A stretch of 64,000 bases of DNA from Pseudarthrobacter siccitolerans (GCF_001046895.1 NZ_CAQI01000059.1:186001-250000); one strand, 5' to 3'; shown: positions 33,901 to 41,343, counted from the stretch's first letter. Translations and numbers: made by a program. Notes: generated by a model not told the origin, from the letters alone.

Positions 33901-35319
33901 CGGTTCGGAGGCCAGTTTGCGGTACACCTTGTAGATGTCCGCGCCGTCCACCGGCTGCCACTTGAGGAGCGCCCCGGCGTTGGAGACGCTGCCTGCCACC
34001 AGGCCTTGGGGCTTGGCGGGAATGGACGACGGCGGAGCGATTTCCTTGACGCGTGCGGCGAGCGGAACGCTGAGCTGCTTCACTCCGCCGGCTACGAGGC
34101 GGGCAATCTGGATGGCGCCGTATTCCTGGAAGTGGGTGTTGTCCACCGTGCCGGTGGGCCGGTTGGGATAGACGCCGGCATCGACGTGGAGGAACACGGA
34201 CTTGGTGTCCTCGGGGCCGATGGCATCGTAGTAGGCGCGGCTTGAGGCGGAGAGGTCCACCAGGGCCACACCCTCCTCGGTGGCCAGTTCCTGCATCTTC
34301 GCCACGTATTCAGGGAAGCTGACATTGAATTTGCCGGTGGCTTCGTCGTAGTCCCGGCGACCCACGGGGGTGACCAGGATGGGCGTTGCGCCACGCTGGC
34401 GCGCGCCGTTGACGTACGTGCGCAGGTATTCCTTGTAGTCCGCGGGGGAGGCGTAGCGGTCGTCGACGCCGATAGTGGCGTCGTTGTGCCCGAACTGGAC
34501 CATCAGGTAATCGCCGGGGTTGATGACCCTCAGGATCTCGTCCAGCCGGCCCTGGGTGATGAAGTTCTTGGAGCTGCGGCCGCCGATGGCGTGGTTCTTG
34601 AAAGAAATCTTCTCGTCGAAGTAGCGGTCGATCATCTGGCCCCACCCGGCCTGAGGAACGAAACCGGGATCGTAGGTCTGCACTGTTGAGTCGCCGGCGA
34701 GGTAGACGCCGGGATCCGTGGTGGCCGTGCGGGGAGCGCGGGCGGAGATGACCAGGGAATTGATCTTGGCCGCGGTGCCGCTGAAGTCGAGGTTGAGCTG
34801 GCCGTCCACCAGCGAGACGGGGAATTCCATTTCCAGGTACTGCCCGGCGGGTTTGTCCGTGGCCTGGACCTTCGCCATGGTTTCTGCCGTGATGGCGATG
34901 TTTGTGGCCTCGGTGGCGTCGCCCGCGATGAGCTTGACGGTGTAGTCGCCGTTGGGCAGGTCCACCAGGAACGTGCTGCCCTGGGCTTGGACGAAGTCCG
35001 AACGCAGCGGATCGCCCGTGCCGCGGTCCGCGCCGGAGGTGACAGCGGTGTCGGTGAAGCCGAACCTCGTGGCGGCGGAGTACTGGGTGCCTGCGGCTAC
35101 GGCCGTGTAGCCGTCCGCTGTGGCGCCGGGGCCGAAATCGAACTTGAACCCGCTCCCCACCGGCGGCAGGGCGGTATCTGCCTGGACCGCAGGGAGTCCG
35201 GTGAAGGCGATGGCGGCTGACGCCACCGCGGCTGTCACGGCCTTCGCGCCGGCAGGGATCCCGCGCTGGCGGGGCGGTGGTTGCTTAGGTTGGAGGGCTG
35301 CTTGCGGGGATTTGTTCAC
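30928..35319 (-). CDS. Secreted rhamnogalacturonan acetylesterase fused to PL11 rhamnogalacturonan lyase
   Basis: A 1463-residue secreted pectin enzyme. Order: signal peptide (about residues 1-50, ending L-P-A-V-Q-A); a galactose-binding-like domain (F-K-F-D-F-G-P-G); an SGNH acetylesterase (YLAGDSTVQTYDPG, Ser near 210; VQFGHND; D-N-T-H-F, about 393); FnIII; a second binding domain (KYKFDFGPVGAP); two FnIII; then a PL11 beta-propeller lyase from about residue 860 (YSAGDSSVADLDGDGTYEVL, NMGPNIRAGAHYTQLLAYDF, GNHNLSVVDVDADGKDEFVF). Together they would deacetylate and cleave the rhamnogalacturonan I backbone. The start is GTG 35319: AAGGAG is 6 nt before it, while the ATG two codons upstream directly abuts that site. 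A candidate LacI-type operator lies upstream. Confidence 0.9.
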   Translation of the reverse strand: MNKSPQAALQPKQPPPRQRGIPAGAKAVTAAVASAAIAFTGLPAVQADTALPPVGSGFKFDFGPGATADGYTAVAAGTQYSAATRFGFTDTAVTSGADRGTGDPLRSDFVQAQGSTFLVDLPNGDYTVKLIAGDATEATNIAITAETMAKVQATDKPAGQYLEMEFPVSLVDGQLNLDFSGTAAKINSLVISARAPRTATTDPGVYLAGDSTVQTYDPGFVPQAGWGQMIDRYFDEKISFKNHAIGGRSSKNFITQGRLDEILRVINPGDYLMVQFGHNDATIGVDDRYASPADYKEYLRTYVNGARQRGATPILVTPVGRRDYDEATGKFNVSFPEYVAKMQELATEEGVALVDLSASSRAYYDAIGPEDTKSVFLHVDAGVYPNRPTGTVDNTHFQEYGAIQIARLVAGGVKQLSVPLAARVKEIAPPSSIPAKPQGLVAGSVSNAGALLKWQPVDGADIYKVYRKLASEPDSAYKLTTTSTVPTVNLSGMAEGTAYNVRVAAMNGKGLSEPSDTLSLTTKQAKYKFDFGPVGAPVEAGYTEVNRTMAYTAERGFGFKDISVLSDRDRGAVTSNLLRDFVLSGSSFEFQLDVPNGTYALKTYHSDWIGSTRTDVAAEGTPFGQVSSGRASSATKIINQVLVSDGQLNVAISGSGQRLNGLEITPLLVGPTNLHTTAVNAASEPPTVDLAWDAVADAASYKVFRKASFEAEPRLIAENVTAAAFQDTTAFAGLKYNYFVTAVDSTGLESVPSNTVDTALVDPNTPVPAATAKVDIKAVEKTSVTLKWQKVSGAAAYQVYRSTSPDGPFEYVGRATEVNYTDYTVLTTIKYYYRVTTVNKGGESAPSPVAGTEKVTVVNRQMETLDRAPVALLTGEGVRVGWRMLGLDPEQIGFHVIRDGVQLTDEPLRNSTTFLDPSGTASSRYVIKSVGNGGDQLTAEFTPLAQDYLAIKLDKPADDYTKDGQPYSYSAGDSSVADLDGDGTYEVLQMWSPSNSKDNSQAGYTGTVYVDAYRMDGTKLWRINMGPNIRAGAHYTQLLAYDFDGDGKAEVAMKTADGTRDAAGTVIGNPGADYRNSSGYVLTGPEYLTVFHGASGTIMDTVAYDPPRGDVGAWGDTYGNRVDRFLGAVAYLDGEHPSMMFSRGYYTRTVLATYDLVGGKIIKRWVFDSDISGAQYRSQGNHNLSVVDVDADGKDEFVFGSMTIDDNGKPLYTTGLGHGDAIHTSDLDPSRPGLETFAAHEDMGSSGNRGATFRDSRTGEVLWSIPATKDTGRAAAGDIDPRYAGAEGWAIGGDAAWNSPVGELRSAKGELIANNIPAANFLAWWDGDLLREIVDHDWNAATSTGTPSIAKWNWETESSDRLLTATSAKSNNSTKGTPAIQADLLGDWREELVWPSADSTELRIYTTAASTDVRLRTLMHDPAYRLSVARENIAYNQPPHPGFYIGEGMELPAQPDIVYTRAG

Positions 35320-35487
35320 GGACATCTCCTTCGATGAGCGGTGGCAAAGAGGTACCCAGGAAGGTTGGAACGATTCAAAAATGCACGGACCCCGACGGTG
35401 GCACCTTGCGGTTTTGAGGGTTCCGGGTGATGGTTCGAGTAGCTGAGACCTGGGAGAGTGATGCAGCTCGCACTGCAGCACTCATTG

Positions 35488-35527
35488 GTTTATCAGGCTC
35501 CGGCGACTGGTGGCAAGCGTTTTCCCA
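35488..35527 (-). promoter_or_regulatory. Candidate promoter and LacI-type operator of the pectin enzyme gene
   Basis: On the complement, TTGCCA (35516-35511) and TGATAA/ATAAAC (35495-35488) can act as -35 and -10 with 15-17 nt spacing. An imperfect palindrome GGCAAGCGTTTTCC (35512-35525) with the central A-A-x-C-G-x-T-T of LacI-family operators overlaps the -35. It lies about 190 bp before the start codon. Binding is inferred. Confidence 0.4.
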
Positions 35528-35612
35528 TCTTTCCCTGAGTTTTTCTGGGACTACTTGTTAGGAAGTGTTCCCTGCTCCCGCGCGGGCGGGCACTGACGGG
35601 GGAGACGGCCCC

Positions 35613-35688
35613 CTGCCCAAATCGCCGGAAAGCGCCCCGCTCGCCGTTCCGGAACGGCGACTTCGCACGCTTCCGGCGAATTGGGCAG
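35613..35688. repeat. Nested inverted repeat (large hairpin with inner palindrome)
   Basis: Outer arms 35613-35634 and 35668-35688 pair over 21 bp with one mismatch and one bulged A. Inside, 35641-35660 is a perfect 20-bp palindrome. No T-tract follows on either strand. It lies between the pectin enzyme promoter and the 3' end of the DoxX gene, and could be a mobile mini-repeat or an RNA structure. Confidence 0.6.
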
Positions 35689-35729
35689 GTGAAGTGGTGG
35701 CGCCGGGGCGGGGGATGGGCGTTAAATGC

Positions 35730-35767
35730 CGACGGCGGATGCGCACCGAAGTGCCCATCCGCCGTCG
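35730..35767 (-). terminator. Hairpin after the DoxX gene, probable terminator
   Basis: A perfect 12 bp stem (35730-35741 with 35756-35767), one mismatch, then 4 more pairs closed by a CGAA loop. It begins 31 nt after the DoxX stop. Only a short T-run (GCATTT) follows on the minus strand, as is common for actinobacterial terminators. Confidence 0.55.
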
Positions 35768-35798
35768 TGCGGTTGCCGGTTGCCGGCCCGGGAAAAGG

Positions 35799-36239
35799 TC
35801 AGGCCAGGACGGCCAGCTTCGAGTTGCTGCGGCCAAAAAGGGCGCGGTCCACGGAAAGGCGGCCCGCGCCGGTGAGTGCCAGGGCGAACGCGGCCGCGGC
35901 CAGGAGCAGGACCAGTTCATAGCCCCCGTTGGCGGCGAAAACACCGGCGGCAGCATGCACCATAAACAGGGCGCCGAGCATGTCCAGGACCAGGAGTGCT
36001 GCAACCACGCGGGTGAGGATGCCCAGGATCAGGGCGATGCCGCCGGCCAGTTCGAGCACGGCTATGGCGGGTGCCGCTACTTCTGCCGCGGGGACGCCCA
36101 TTTTGGCGAAGGAAGCCTGTGTGCCCGCAATGGTCCACTCGTTGAACTTCTGCCAACCGTGCGCTGCGAAGAGGAAGCCCAGGATAATGCGGAGGGCGGT
36201 AATGGCGGTGGTGGTGAGTCGTGACTGGTTCATGGGCAT
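35799..36239 (-). CDS. DoxX family membrane protein
   Basis: A 146-residue protein with four helices. TALRIILGFLFAAHGWQKF, the G-x-x-F-A-K-M-G-V-P loop and LELAGGIALILGILTRVVAA are standard DoxX (PF07681) features. Family members are linked to redox/thiol stress defence in actinobacteria, though the biochemical role is unclear. The ATG at 36239 follows AGGGAGAG closely; an ATG two codons further in (36233) is possible. A near-palindrome just upstream may bind a MarR-like repressor. Confidence 0.85.
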   Translation of the reverse strand: MPMNQSRLTTTAITALRIILGFLFAAHGWQKFNEWTIAGTQASFAKMGVPAAEVAAPAIAVLELAGGIALILGILTRVVAALLVLDMLGALFMVHAAAGVFAANGGYELVLLLAAAAFALALTGAGRLSVDRALFGRSNSKLAVLA

Positions 36240-36253
36240 TAACTCTCCCTGCA

Positions 36254-36275
36254 AATACTTGAAGAGTCAACTAAT
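36254..36275. promoter_or_regulatory. Candidate operator upstream of the DoxX gene
   Basis: AATACTTGA (36254-36262) and TCAACTAAT (36267-36275) are inverted with 7 of 9 pairs around AGAG. ACTTGA-type half-sites are used by some MarR/HxlR family repressors that respond to electrophiles. It is 15 nt from the proposed ATG. No regulator gene adjoins. Confidence 0.3.
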
Positions 36276-36341
36276 AGCGTCATAATGTGGGCTTTGTCAT
36301 GCCGGCGCGGACACCAGCGGACGCCCGATTAGGCTGGCACG

Positions 36342-37694
36342 GTGTCCCACTTACCTGCCCCGGCGCCGTCTGCCCCGACGAAAGGGCATGCCCGCGAGAT
36401 CCTTCGGCTGGCTGTACCCGCCTTTGGCGCCCTCGTCGCTGAACCGCTCTTCCTGCTCGCGGATTCGGCAATTGTTGGCCACCTCGGCGTAGCGCAGCTG
36501 GCCGGCGTCGGACTGGCCACGGCAGCGCTGCACACCGCCGTCGGTCTGATGGTCTTCCTGGCCTACTCCACCACTCCCGCGGTGGCGCGCGCCATGGGGG
36601 ACGGGCAGCCGGGCAAAGCCCTGGCGGCCGGGCGCGACGGCGTGTGGCTGGCCCTGCTGCTGGGCACCGTTCTGGCCGCGGCCGGATTCCTGGCCGCCGA
36701 CCCTTTGATGGGGCTGCTGGGTGCAGAAGGCGAGGTGCGCGCGTTCGCCGTCGACTACCTCCGCTGGTCCATGCCCGGCCTGGTGGCCATGCTGCTCATC
36801 TTTGCAGGCACCGGCCTCCTTCGTGGCCTCCAGGACACCCGGACACCCCTGGTGGTGGCAACGGCGGGTTTTGGCCTGAACATCGTCCTGAACTTGTGGC
36901 TGGTCTACGGGCTGGGCTGGTCCGTCACCGGCTCCGCCGTGGGTACCAGCGTGGCCCAATGGGCCATGGCCGCGGTCTACCTGGCGATGGTGAAGCGCAA
37001 CGCCGCGGCGCACGGCGTGAGCCTGCTGCCCAGCTGGAGCGGTATCAGGAGCATGACCCGGGTTGGTTCGTGGCTGATGCTGCGCACGCTCAGCCTGCGC
37101 ATTGCCATCCTGGCCACCGTTGTTGTGGTCACCGCGCAGGGGGCCGTGAACCTGGCGGCCCACCAGCTGGCCATGACCATCTTCTCCTTCCTCGCCTTCG
37201 CCCTGGACGCCCTCGCCATTGCCGCCCAGGCGCTGATCGGCAAGGAGTTGGGGGCCTCCAACCCCCGCACGGCCCGGCTGCTGACTGCCACCATGACCCG
37301 TTGGGGACTGGGTTTCGGCGTGGTCACCGGTGTACTCCTGGCAGTTGCCGCACCTTGGGCGGGCGCCCTTTTTACGTCAGATCCTCAGGTTCAATCCGTC
37401 CTGGCCGTCGCCTTGTGGGTCCTCGCCGCGGGCCAGCCTATTGCGGGATACGTGTTTGTGCTTGACGGGGTGCTGATCGGTGCCGGGGATGCCAAATACC
37501 TGGCGCTGGCCGGCGTGGTGAACCTGGCCGTGTACGTGCCGCTGCTGGTTGCGGTGGGACTCTCGCATGCTGCGGGCGCGCCGGGACTTGGCTGGCTGTG
37601 GGCCGCCTTCGCATTGGGTTACATGGCCGCCCGTGCCATCACGCTTGGCCTCCGTGCCCGTTCGGACCGCTGGATGGTGCTGGGTTCGCCCTAG
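36342..37694 (+). CDS. MATE family efflux transporter (DinF-like)
   Basis: A 450-residue, 12-helix cation-coupled exporter. AREILRLAVPAFGALVAEPLFLLAD, SAIVGHLGVAQLAGVGLA, TGLLRGLQDTRTPLVV and LGLNI-like FGLNIVLNLWLVYGLG are typical of the DinF branch; the second bundle repeats the pattern (AAHQLAMTIFSFLAFALDAL). It may export drugs or metabolites using a H+ or Na+ gradient. GTG start at 36342, about 100 bp from the divergent DoxX start. Two small membrane-protein genes follow in the same direction. Confidence 0.9.
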   Translation: MSHLPAPAPSAPTKGHAREILRLAVPAFGALVAEPLFLLADSAIVGHLGVAQLAGVGLATAALHTAVGLMVFLAYSTTPAVARAMGDGQPGKALAAGRDGVWLALLLGTVLAAAGFLAADPLMGLLGAEGEVRAFAVDYLRWSMPGLVAMLLIFAGTGLLRGLQDTRTPLVVATAGFGLNIVLNLWLVYGLGWSVTGSAVGTSVAQWAMAAVYLAMVKRNAAAHGVSLLPSWSGIRSMTRVGSWLMLRTLSLRIAILATVVVVTAQGAVNLAAHQLAMTIFSFLAFALDALAIAAQALIGKELGASNPRTARLLTATMTRWGLGFGVVTGVLLAVAAPWAGALFTSDPQVQSVLAVALWVLAAGQPIAGYVFVLDGVLIGAGDAKYLALAGVVNLAVYVPLLVAVGLSHAAGAPGLGWLWAAFALGYMAARAITLGLRARSDRWMVLGSP

Positions 37695-37719
37695 CCCGGA
37701 CCGCCACTAAACTGGACCG

Positions 37720-38310
37720 GTGACGCAACCGAGAACCCCCGCAGGCACTGCTCCCGGAACGGCTCCCAGGGCTGACCTGTGGCGGCCGGTCCTCCTCCGT
37801 TCCGCAGCTGCACTGGTGTTCGGCGCTGTCACCATCTTCTGGGCGGCGCCGTCCGTGGAGGTCATGGGGTGGTCCGGCGGGCTCTACCTGCTGGCCACCG
37901 GCCTCCTCCTGGTCTGGGGGATCCGGGCGTCGGGGTTCCAGCGGGAGAGTGCACCTGACAAGATGCTTTCCGCTGCCGGATCCGTGCTTGCCGGCGCGGG
38001 CGTCGCGCTGCTCCTGCTGCACGGGGATCTGCTGTTTGGCGTCATCGCTGCGCTGGGCCTGGCCGTAGCCGGAGCCCTCGAGCTGTTCTGCGGGCTGAAA
38101 TTCCGCGGCAGGCACGTGCTGGCCCGCGACTGGATCGCCTCCGGAATCATCGCCCTGGGTACGGCCGCCATCCTGCCCTTCTTCATCAGCCTGGGCGCCC
38201 ATGCCCTGCTGGGCGTGGCGGGCGGCGGCGCCATCATTTCCGGTGTGCTCTGGGCCCTTGCCGGGCTGACCATCAGGCACGATGCCCGCAGCGCAGCAGG
38301 AACGCCGTAA
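37720..38310 (+). CDS. HdeD-like membrane protein of unknown function
   Basis: A 196-residue protein with six predicted helices after a Pro/Thr-rich N-terminal 20 residues. The three helix pairs (for example VLLRSAAALVFGAVTIFWA and GIIALGTAAILPFF) resemble the HdeD/DUF308 repeat. GTG start at 37720, 25 bp after the MATE gene, so probably cotranscribed. No role can be assigned. Confidence 0.7.
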   Translation: MTQPRTPAGTAPGTAPRADLWRPVLLRSAAALVFGAVTIFWAAPSVEVMGWSGGLYLLATGLLLVWGIRASGFQRESAPDKMLSAAGSVLAGAGVALLLLHGDLLFGVIAALGLAVAGALELFCGLKFRGRHVLARDWIASGIIALGTAAILPFFISLGAHALLGVAGGGAIISGVLWALAGLTIRHDARSAAGTP

Positions 38311-38416
38311 ACTAGGAAGTGTCCGGTTCTACTGCTCGTAGAAAATTGATCCGGACGCACCACCGCACTACGCAAAACCAGGCCGGCCGGCGCGCCGCCT
38401 GCAGGGAGGAACCACC

Positions 38417-38773
38417 GTGGCAGACCAGCAACCAGGACATCCGCGCAAGATGCGGACCTCGGTGAAGGGCCCGCTGATGTTCTCCGCGTTTTGGGCCATC
38501 GTTGCCTTTGTGGCCGTGGTGATCTTCGCCTCCGGGGGCAGCGCACGCGCCCCCCGTTTCGACCTGGCGTTCACCGCTGCCGGCATCGCCTTCATCGTCA
38601 CTTTGGTGATCGCGGCCATGCTCTCCATGAGCCACAAGGAGAACGCCGAGCACCTGGGCAAGGGATCCGGCGTAAACCTCAGTTCAGCCCCCAAGCCGTC
38701 CCATGGCTTCGGTGCTCCGGGTTCCCAGGACCCCGCCGCCCCTGACGACCTGGACAACCCCGGCAGCCGCTGA
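38417..38773 (+). CDS. Small two-helix membrane protein of unknown function
   Basis: A 118-residue protein with two helices (LMFSAFWAIVAFVAVVIFAS, about 20-39; FTAAGIAFIVTLVIAAML, about 52-69) and a Pro/Ser-rich cytosolic tail ending D-D-L-D-N-P-G-S-R. GGAGG lies 8 nt before the ATG. The layout is common in actinobacteria but no family function is known. 106 bp separates it from the HdeD-like gene, so it may have its own promoter. Confidence 0.7.
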   Translation: MADQQPGHPRKMRTSVKGPLMFSAFWAIVAFVAVVIFASGGSARAPRFDLAFTAAGIAFIVTLVIAAMLSMSHKENAEHLGKGSGVNLSSAPKPSHGFGAPGSQDPAAPDDLDNPGSR

Positions 38774-38810
38774 CCATCCCCCGGCAGGCGCTACCTCCAG
38801 CCGGGTGCGC

Positions 38811-39356
38811 CTAGGCTGACGCCGCCTGCCTGGCCCGGTAAGCTGCCACGTGCGCCCGGTTAGCGCAGTTTCCTGTATCGCAGTACCGCTTCGAGCGGTT
38901 CCTGCTGAGGTCCAGTACCGCGGCATCGCAGTCCTCAGCCTCGCAGGTGCGCATCCGGTCCATTTCTTTGCCGCGGATCACGTCCGCCAGTGCCATGGCA
39001 GCTTCAGTGCTCATCCTGTCCACGAGCGGGGCCTCAGGGGTGGTGGCGTGAAGGTGCCAGTCCCAGTCGTCGTGTTTGACCAGCTGCGGCAGCGCGCTGG
39101 CGTCCCGCAGCAGGCGGTTCACGGTCTCCACTGCTGCGCCTTCATCCGCCGTCCACAACTCCGCCAGCTGGTGACGCAGCTGGCGCACGCTGGCGAGCTC
39201 GTCCTGGTCCCGGGTGCGTGACCCGCTAAATCCCTCGGCCGCCAGGAACCGGTCCAAGTCCGCAGCGGAGCCCAGCCCCTCAGTTCCGTTCGCCGCAGAG
39301 TTGATCAGATTCACCACCGTGCGAAGGGCCACCTCAGTGTCAGGGGCAAAAACCAT
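38811..39356 (-). CDS. CGNR zinc-finger (ABATE domain) putative transcription regulator
   Basis: A 181-residue protein. The N-terminal ABATE domain (ALRTVVNLINSAANG, then R-x-L-R-x-x-L-A-E-L) is followed by a C-terminal zinc-finger: R-T-C-E-A-E-D-C, then S-R-N-R-S-K-R-Y-C-D-T-G-N-C-A-N-R, ending HVAAYRARQ. The usual C-G-N-R reads C-A-N-R here; all four Cys are kept. Such proteins are thought to be regulators, often next to transporters. It is divergent from an EamA exporter (71 bp between starts), which it probably controls. ACAG-TG-CTGT (39368-39377) and GTCATGAC in that gap could be operators. Confidence 0.8.
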   Translation of the reverse strand: MVFAPDTEVALRTVVNLINSAANGTEGLGSAADLDRFLAAEGFSGSRTRDQDELASVRQLRHQLAELWTADEGAAVETVNRLLRDASALPQLVKHDDWDWHLHATTPEAPLVDRMSTEAAMALADVIRGKEMDRMRTCEAEDCDAAVLDLSRNRSKRYCDTGNCANRAHVAAYRARQAASA

Positions 39357-39427
39357 CTTGACTCCTTACAGTGCTGTCCCGTACTGTCATGACCATTACC
39401 CCACTTTACTCCTGACAGGAGGCGACG

Positions 39428-40471
39428 ATGTCTGCCGCTCCCCACCGCACTCCCAATCCAGGGGCGCAGGTCACCAAGCGCAGCTTCCTCGCCTCCGGCC
39501 TGGGGATTGCGCTGTTCTCCTCCGCCGTTTTCGGTACCTCCGGATCCTTCGCCAAGGCCTTGCTGGAAACCGGATGGTCCCCGGGCGCGGCGGTAACAGC
39601 CCGGCTCACCGGCGCTGCCCTGATCCTCGCCGTGCCGGCGGTTTTCGCCCTCCGCGGCCGCTGGCACCAGCTCCGGAACAACTGGGTGACCATTGTGCTC
39701 TTCGGCCTGATCGGCGTTGCGGCCTGCCAGCTGTTCTACTTCAACGCCGTGGCAAGGCTCTCGGTGGGGGTTGCCTTGCTGCTGGAATACCTGGCACCGG
39801 TGATCATTGTGCTGTGGCTTTGGGCGGCCAGCAGGAAGCGCCCGCGGGTGCTGACCTTCGGAGGAACCCTGCTCTCGCTCGCCGGCCTGGTCCTGGTCCT
39901 TGATCTCACCGGTGCGGTGAAGGTCGACGTTGTGGGTGTTCTTTGGGGCGTCGCGGCAGCGGTCTGCCTGGCCATCTACTTCTTTATCACCGCGAAGGAG
40001 AACGACTCGCTTCCGCCCATCGTCCTGGCCTCGGGCGGGCTGCTGGTGGGCGCCGCCGTGATGTGGCTCTCGGCAGCTACGGGCCTGCTGCCCATGGCCT
40101 TCAGTACCGCGGACACCACCCTTGGCCCCTGGGTAACGCCGTGGTGGGTATCGCTGTCCGGGCTGATCATCCTGGCCACCGTGCTGGCCTACGTTTCCGG
40201 GATTATAGCTGCGCGGGCACTGGGCTCCAAGGTGGCGTCCTTCGTATCGCTCACCGAAGTCCTTTTCGCCGTGATCTGGGCATGGCTGCTGCTGGGCGAA
40301 CTTCCCGCACCGATCCAACTCCTGGGCGGCGCACTGATCGTGGGCGGCGTCATCCTGGTCCGGCTCGACGAACTGCGGGCTCCCGTGGCCGAGCCGGCAG
40401 CAGGGGAGGTGGGGGCACCCAAGGCGGCGTCCCCGCTGGAACACGCGAACGACGTCGAGCCCGTCCCCTAA
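39428..40471 (+). CDS. EamA family (DMT superfamily) transporter
   Basis: A 347-residue protein with ten helices in two EamA repeats (SAVFGTSGSFAKALLETGW and ALGSKVASFVSLTEVLFAVI are the repeat starts; LLLEYLAPVIIVLW and WLLLGELPAPIQLLGGALI are their ends). EamA proteins export amino acids or small metabolites. The Pro/Ala-rich tail is cytosolic. AGGAGG is 5 nt before the ATG. The divergent CGNR gene is its likely regulator. A perfect long hairpin closes the gene. Confidence 0.88.
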   Translation: MSAAPHRTPNPGAQVTKRSFLASGLGIALFSSAVFGTSGSFAKALLETGWSPGAAVTARLTGAALILAVPAVFALRGRWHQLRNNWVTIVLFGLIGVAACQLFYFNAVARLSVGVALLLEYLAPVIIVLWLWAASRKRPRVLTFGGTLLSLAGLVLVLDLTGAVKVDVVGVLWGVAAAVCLAIYFFITAKENDSLPPIVLASGGLLVGAAVMWLSAATGLLPMAFSTADTTLGPWVTPWWVSLSGLIILATVLAYVSGIIAARALGSKVASFVSLTEVLFAVIWAWLLLGELPAPIQLLGGALIVGGVILVRLDELRAPVAEPAAGEVGAPKAASPLEHANDVEPVP

Positions 40472-40517
40472 CGGAGACCCGTCCCGCACGATGAACGGTG
40501 CTCTGCGGGTAAGCCTT

Positions 40518-40571
40518 GCGAACAACGGGAGGGCCGGACACCTTACGGTGTCCGGCCCTCCCGTTGCTCGC
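40518..40571. terminator. Bidirectional terminator-like hairpin between EamA and WXG100 genes
   Basis: A perfect 20 bp stem (40523-40542 with 40547-40566), TTAC loop, extended by four more pairs past one A-C mismatch. It lies between two convergent genes, 46 nt after one stop and 11 nt before the other. There is no T-run, as in many actinobacterial terminators. Confidence 0.8.
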
Positions 40572-40581
40572 AACCTGAAAG

Positions 40582-40854
40582 CTAGATGCCAGCGTGCGAA
40601 GCGTTCGACTGTTCCTCGGCATTCCGCTTGGCCTTCTGGCTGGCATCCCTGAGTGCTTCAGACACCTTGTTCAGCATCGAGGTGTGCTCGCCGGTCCACT
40701 GCTCGCGGAACTTGTCCGCGTCAGGTCCCTTCCAGTCGGTGGAGTTCAAAGCGCTCGTAAGGGAGCTCCGCTGCGACTCGATCAACGTCGCGCCTTCCTG
40801 AAGCTTGCTGCCGAGCTGGCGAAGCTGGTCAACGTCTGCACCCCAAATAGCCAT
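40582..40854 (-). CDS. WXG100 family type VII secretion target
   Basis: A 90-residue helical hairpin protein. The turn is STDWKGPDADKFREQW, with W-K-G as the W-x-G motif near residue 41; helices lie on both sides (DQLRQLGSKLQEGATLIESQ and TSMLNKVSEALRDASQKAKR). Such proteins are exported by ESX/type VII systems as dimers. The C-terminal export signal Y-x-x-x-D/E is not obvious. No eccC, eccD or partner gene is visible, so the machinery must be elsewhere. AAGGAG lies 8 nt before the ATG at 40854. Confidence 0.85.
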   Translation of the reverse strand: MAIWGADVDQLRQLGSKLQEGATLIESQRSSLTSALNSTDWKGPDADKFREQWTGEHTSMLNKVSEALRDASQKAKRNAEEQSNASHAGI

Positions 40855-41067
40855 GAGTTTTCTCCTTGTAAATCGTGGATCCGAACCAGGTCGGCGTCCC
40901 CAGCGGCCCCCCGGCTTCTCCGGAAGATCCAATGCCTCAAACCTATCCCGGCCCGCAAAACAGTGTCGATGGGCACCACTGCCCATGCCGTGCTCCCCAT
41001 GGACAAGGAAGCCCTAAACCTTCGCGGAGGGGTCGATCCTTGGCGATCCAGAGCCTAGCATGGCGGT

Positions 41068-41340
41068 ATGTGCCGGAATATCCGAACCCTCCACAACTTT
41101 GAACCGCACGCCACTTCCGAGGAGGTGCACGCCGCCGCCCTGCAATACGTGCGGAAGGTCAGCGGCAGCACCAAGCCCTCCAAGGCCAACCAGGAAGCCT
41201 TTGAGGAGGCGGTCCACGAGATCGCCCACATCACCCAGCACCTCCTGGATTCCCTGGTCTCCCAGGCGCCGCCCAAGGACCGGGATGCCGAGGCCGCGAA
41301 GGCAAAGGCCCGTGCGGCCGTGCGCTACGGCGCCGCCTGA
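41068..41340 (+). CDS. DUF2277 family protein
   Basis: A 90-residue protein matching the DUF2277 family over its length: M-C-R-N-I-R-T-L-H-N-F-E-P-H-A-T, AALQYVRKVSGSTKPSKANQ and H-I-T-Q-H-L-L-D-S-L. Its role is unknown. The start Met is fixed by the family's M-C-R-N-I beginning. It converges on copA with 3 bp between the stops, so copA transcription may run into it from the other side. Confidence 0.88.
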   Translation: MCRNIRTLHNFEPHATSEEVHAAALQYVRKVSGSTKPSKANQEAFEEAVHEIAHITQHLLDSLVSQAPPKDRDAEAAKAKARAAVRYGAA

Positions 41341-41343
41341 GTT

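Noticed and set aside
39311-40573. 420-codon open frame on the minus strand
   Set aside because: Antisense of the EamA gene and running through its terminator hairpin; no family features.
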